Source of the DNA: Acidimicrobiia bacterium
Lineage (GTDB): Bacteria; Actinomycetota; Acidimicrobiia; Spongiisociales; ZC4RG35
Direction: 5' to 3'
Assembly (NCBI GenBank): GCA_028284765.1
Contig: JANQRA010000023.1
Span: 1-64,000 of the forward strand
Length of the DNA: 64,000 bases
The translations under genes were made by a program, and so were the position numbers. The notes under the pieces are model-generated. The model saw only the letters and a list, made by a program, of their open reading frames with translations. It searched no databases and was not told the DNA's origin. This document shows, one piece after another, positions 62,688-64,000 of the stretch. Positions within the stretch are counted from its first letter, which is position 1; each line of letters opens with the position of its first letter.

Positions 62688-63973
62688 ACCGAGTCTTGGT
62701 CCTGGGAGCAGGGGTGTCAGGCCGCGCTGCGGTCCGCCTGGCCAAGAAGCTCGGTCTGTCGGTCACGATGTACGAGCAAACTGCCAACGCTCCTTTCGAC
62801 CTGGGTGTTGGTGTCGCAACAGGACCTTGGGACCGCGAGCTTCTGAACGGCATCGACCTCGTGGTGTCGAGCCCAGGATTCTCCGAGCGCTCGCTGCCCG
62901 TGGTCGAAGTCCTGGAGAGCGGGCTGCCTTTGTGGTCCGAGATCGAATTCGCATCGAGGAACATCAGCGTTCCATTCGCCGCGGTAACCGGAACCAACGG
63001 CAAGACCAGCGTCACGGAGGCAGCGTCATCGATGTTGCTGGCCTCCGGGATGGACGCGCCCGCTACCGGCAACATTGGCGCTCCGCTCTCCGACTTCGCA
63101 GACGAAGAACACGACTGTCTGGTGGTTGAGGTGTCCAGCTTTCAGCTCCGCTTCACCGAGACCTTTCACCCCGTCGCAGCCGGCATCACCAACGTGGCGG
63201 TCGACCATCTCGACTGGCACGGATCAGTCCACGCCTATCGGAGCGCCAAGGGCCGAATCTTCGCCAACCAGACCGCTACCGATCTCTTGGTGTATGACGC
63301 TGACGATGCCCATGCAACCGAGCTCGCTACCTCGGCATCAGCCAGGCTGCACCCGATTTCTGGGAAGAGCCTCCCGTCTGGGGGGTCCGGCGTTGAAGGA
63401 GGCAGCCTCTTCATCGGCGAGATCGAGATATCTCTGGAAGATCTGGCGTCAGATGATCCGACGCACATCGCCAACTTGGCGATGGCGGGTTCTCTTGCTC
63501 TCAGTCTCGGCGCATCTGCGGACGGCGTCGTCACGGGGGCCACGTCGTATCGCCCAGGAGATCACCGTCGGGAGATAATCGCCCAAAACCGAGGCGTGAC
63601 CTGGATCGATGATTCGAAGGCGACCAACCCTCACGCAGCGTTGGCTTCCATTCGTGCCCTCGACCGGGTCGTACTCATTGCAGGAGGTCTAGCCAAATCA
63701 ACCGATGTGTCGGTCCTCGCCTCTGAGCCAAACGTCGTGAGACTCATCGGGATCGGGGAATCTGGACCGCAGCTGGTGGAGGCCGCAAAGGACCGGGGGC
63801 ACTTGGCCGGGACTCTCGATTCCGCCGTTTCTTTCGCCGCTGAGATAGCTGCGGAAGGCGACACGGTGCTTCTCGCCCCGGGGTGTGCCAGCTTCGATCA
63901 ATTCGACTCCTACGAAGATCGAGGGCGGAGATTCCAGGAACTCGTGCACGACTTGATTGGAATGGGCTCGTGA
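62684..63973 (+). CDS. murD: UDP-MurNAc-L-alanine:D-glutamate ligase
   Basis: I chose GTG 62684 (429 residues), inside the mraY stop; the longer frame starts within mraY. LVLGAGVSGRAAVRLA is the N-terminal nucleotide-like fold, GTNGKTS at 103-109 the ATP loop, VDHLDWHGS the central site and WIDDSKATNPHA the C-terminal signature. It adds D-Glu to the stem peptide. The stop overlaps the next start as GTGA. Confidence 0.96.
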   Translation: MNRVLVLGAGVSGRAAVRLAKKLGLSVTMYEQTANAPFDLGVGVATGPWDRELLNGIDLVVSSPGFSERSLPVVEVLESGLPLWSEIEFASRNISVPFAAVTGTNGKTSVTEAASSMLLASGMDAPATGNIGAPLSDFADEEHDCLVVEVSSFQLRFTETFHPVAAGITNVAVDHLDWHGSVHAYRSAKGRIFANQTATDLLVYDADDAHATELATSASARLHPISGKSLPSGGSGVEGGSLFIGEIEISLEDLASDDPTHIANLAMAGSLALSLGASADGVVTGATSYRPGDHRREIIAQNRGVTWIDDSKATNPHAALASIRALDRVVLIAGGLAKSTDVSVLASEPNVVRLIGIGESGPQLVEAAKDRGHLAGTLDSAVSFAAEIAAEGDTVLLAPGCASFDQFDSYEDRGRRFQELVHDLIGMGS

Positions 63974-64000
63974 CCGCGAATATCACGTCGCTCTCCAAGG
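63970..64000 (+). CDS. Start of the next dcw gene, probably ftsW (truncated by the window)
   Basis: Only ten codons are visible from GTG 63970 (MTANITSLSK), overlapping the murD stop by 4 bases. ftsW normally follows murD in this cluster; the call rests on position alone. Confidence 0.4.
   Translation, partial: MTANITSLSK

Overview
The window looks like the chromosome of a high-GC actinobacterium, most likely from the Acidimicrobiia or a neighbouring deep lineage. This is inferred from the gene families: an F420-type luciferase-like oxidoreductase, an ArsA-like ATPase, a DUF3040 protein, a TgpA/DUF58/MoxR cluster, a zinc-ribbon DUF164 protein, a fabD-fabH-fabG-acpP order, an mraZ-led division cluster with a meso-DAP-type MurE, frequent GTG/TTG starts and many genes with little or no leader. 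I see no insertion sequence, prophage, integrase, CRISPR array or tRNA. The only non-coding gene is rnpB, and apart from the rnpB stretch there is no gene-free region over 300 bases.

Layout. 1-6.6 kb: a secreted beta-helix protein (cut by the window edge) and a sensor kinase on the minus strand, then a PLP-dependent alpha-oxoamine-synthase-like enzyme and a multi-spanning sensor kinase on the plus strand. 6.6-14.9 kb: housekeeping and envelope genes (trans-3-hydroxyproline dehydratase, Nif3, zinc ribbon, lipoproteins, F420 oxidoreductase, amino acid permease, SRAP peptidase). 15.0-19.9 kb: truncated haemoglobin directly behind rnpB, an aquaporin, and a thioredoxin-fold lipoprotein whose catalytic cysteine codon is an in-frame TGA. 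20.0-27.3 kb: a complete System I cytochrome c maturation operon (tlpA, lgt-like, ccmA-B-C-D-E-F-H-G). 27.3-30.5 kb: DEDDh/GIY-YIG nuclease, a twin-hairpin repeat, an rRNA methyltransferase and a nitroreductase. 30.6-38.6 kb: Usp/CBS protein, hydrolase, osmoprotectant ABC transporter, two CNNM/CorC proteins. 38.6-46.4 kb: small proteins, ArsA ATPase, threonine aldolase, fatty-acid synthesis genes. 46.4-54.8 kb: membrane proteins, phosphatase, DinB, DUF3040, MerR, TgpA/DUF58/MoxR. 54.8-64 kb: two unknown genes, HNH nuclease, then mraZ-rsmH-ftsL-ftsI-murE-mraY-murD and the first codons of a probable ftsW.

How the parts work together. The ccm operon builds c-type cytochromes outside the membrane and carries its own thiol reductases. 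With the TGA-containing thioredoxin lipoprotein and an FtsI bearing eight cysteines, this points to an envelope with active thiol-disulfide chemistry. The fab and dcw clusters supply lipid and peptidoglycan precursors.

The strongest unusual signal is the candidate selenoprotein at 17531-18145: TGA sits exactly where the first cysteine of a WCxxC active site belongs, reading stays open to the natural end, and a small stem-loop with a G in the loop lies at SECIS-like distance. Second is a long hairpin (56907-56992) that would bury the ribosome site and start codon of rsmH. Third is a synthase next to a membrane sensor kinase (3599-6635), an arrangement that resembles CqsA/CqsS or LqsA/LqsS signalling; this last point is inference only.
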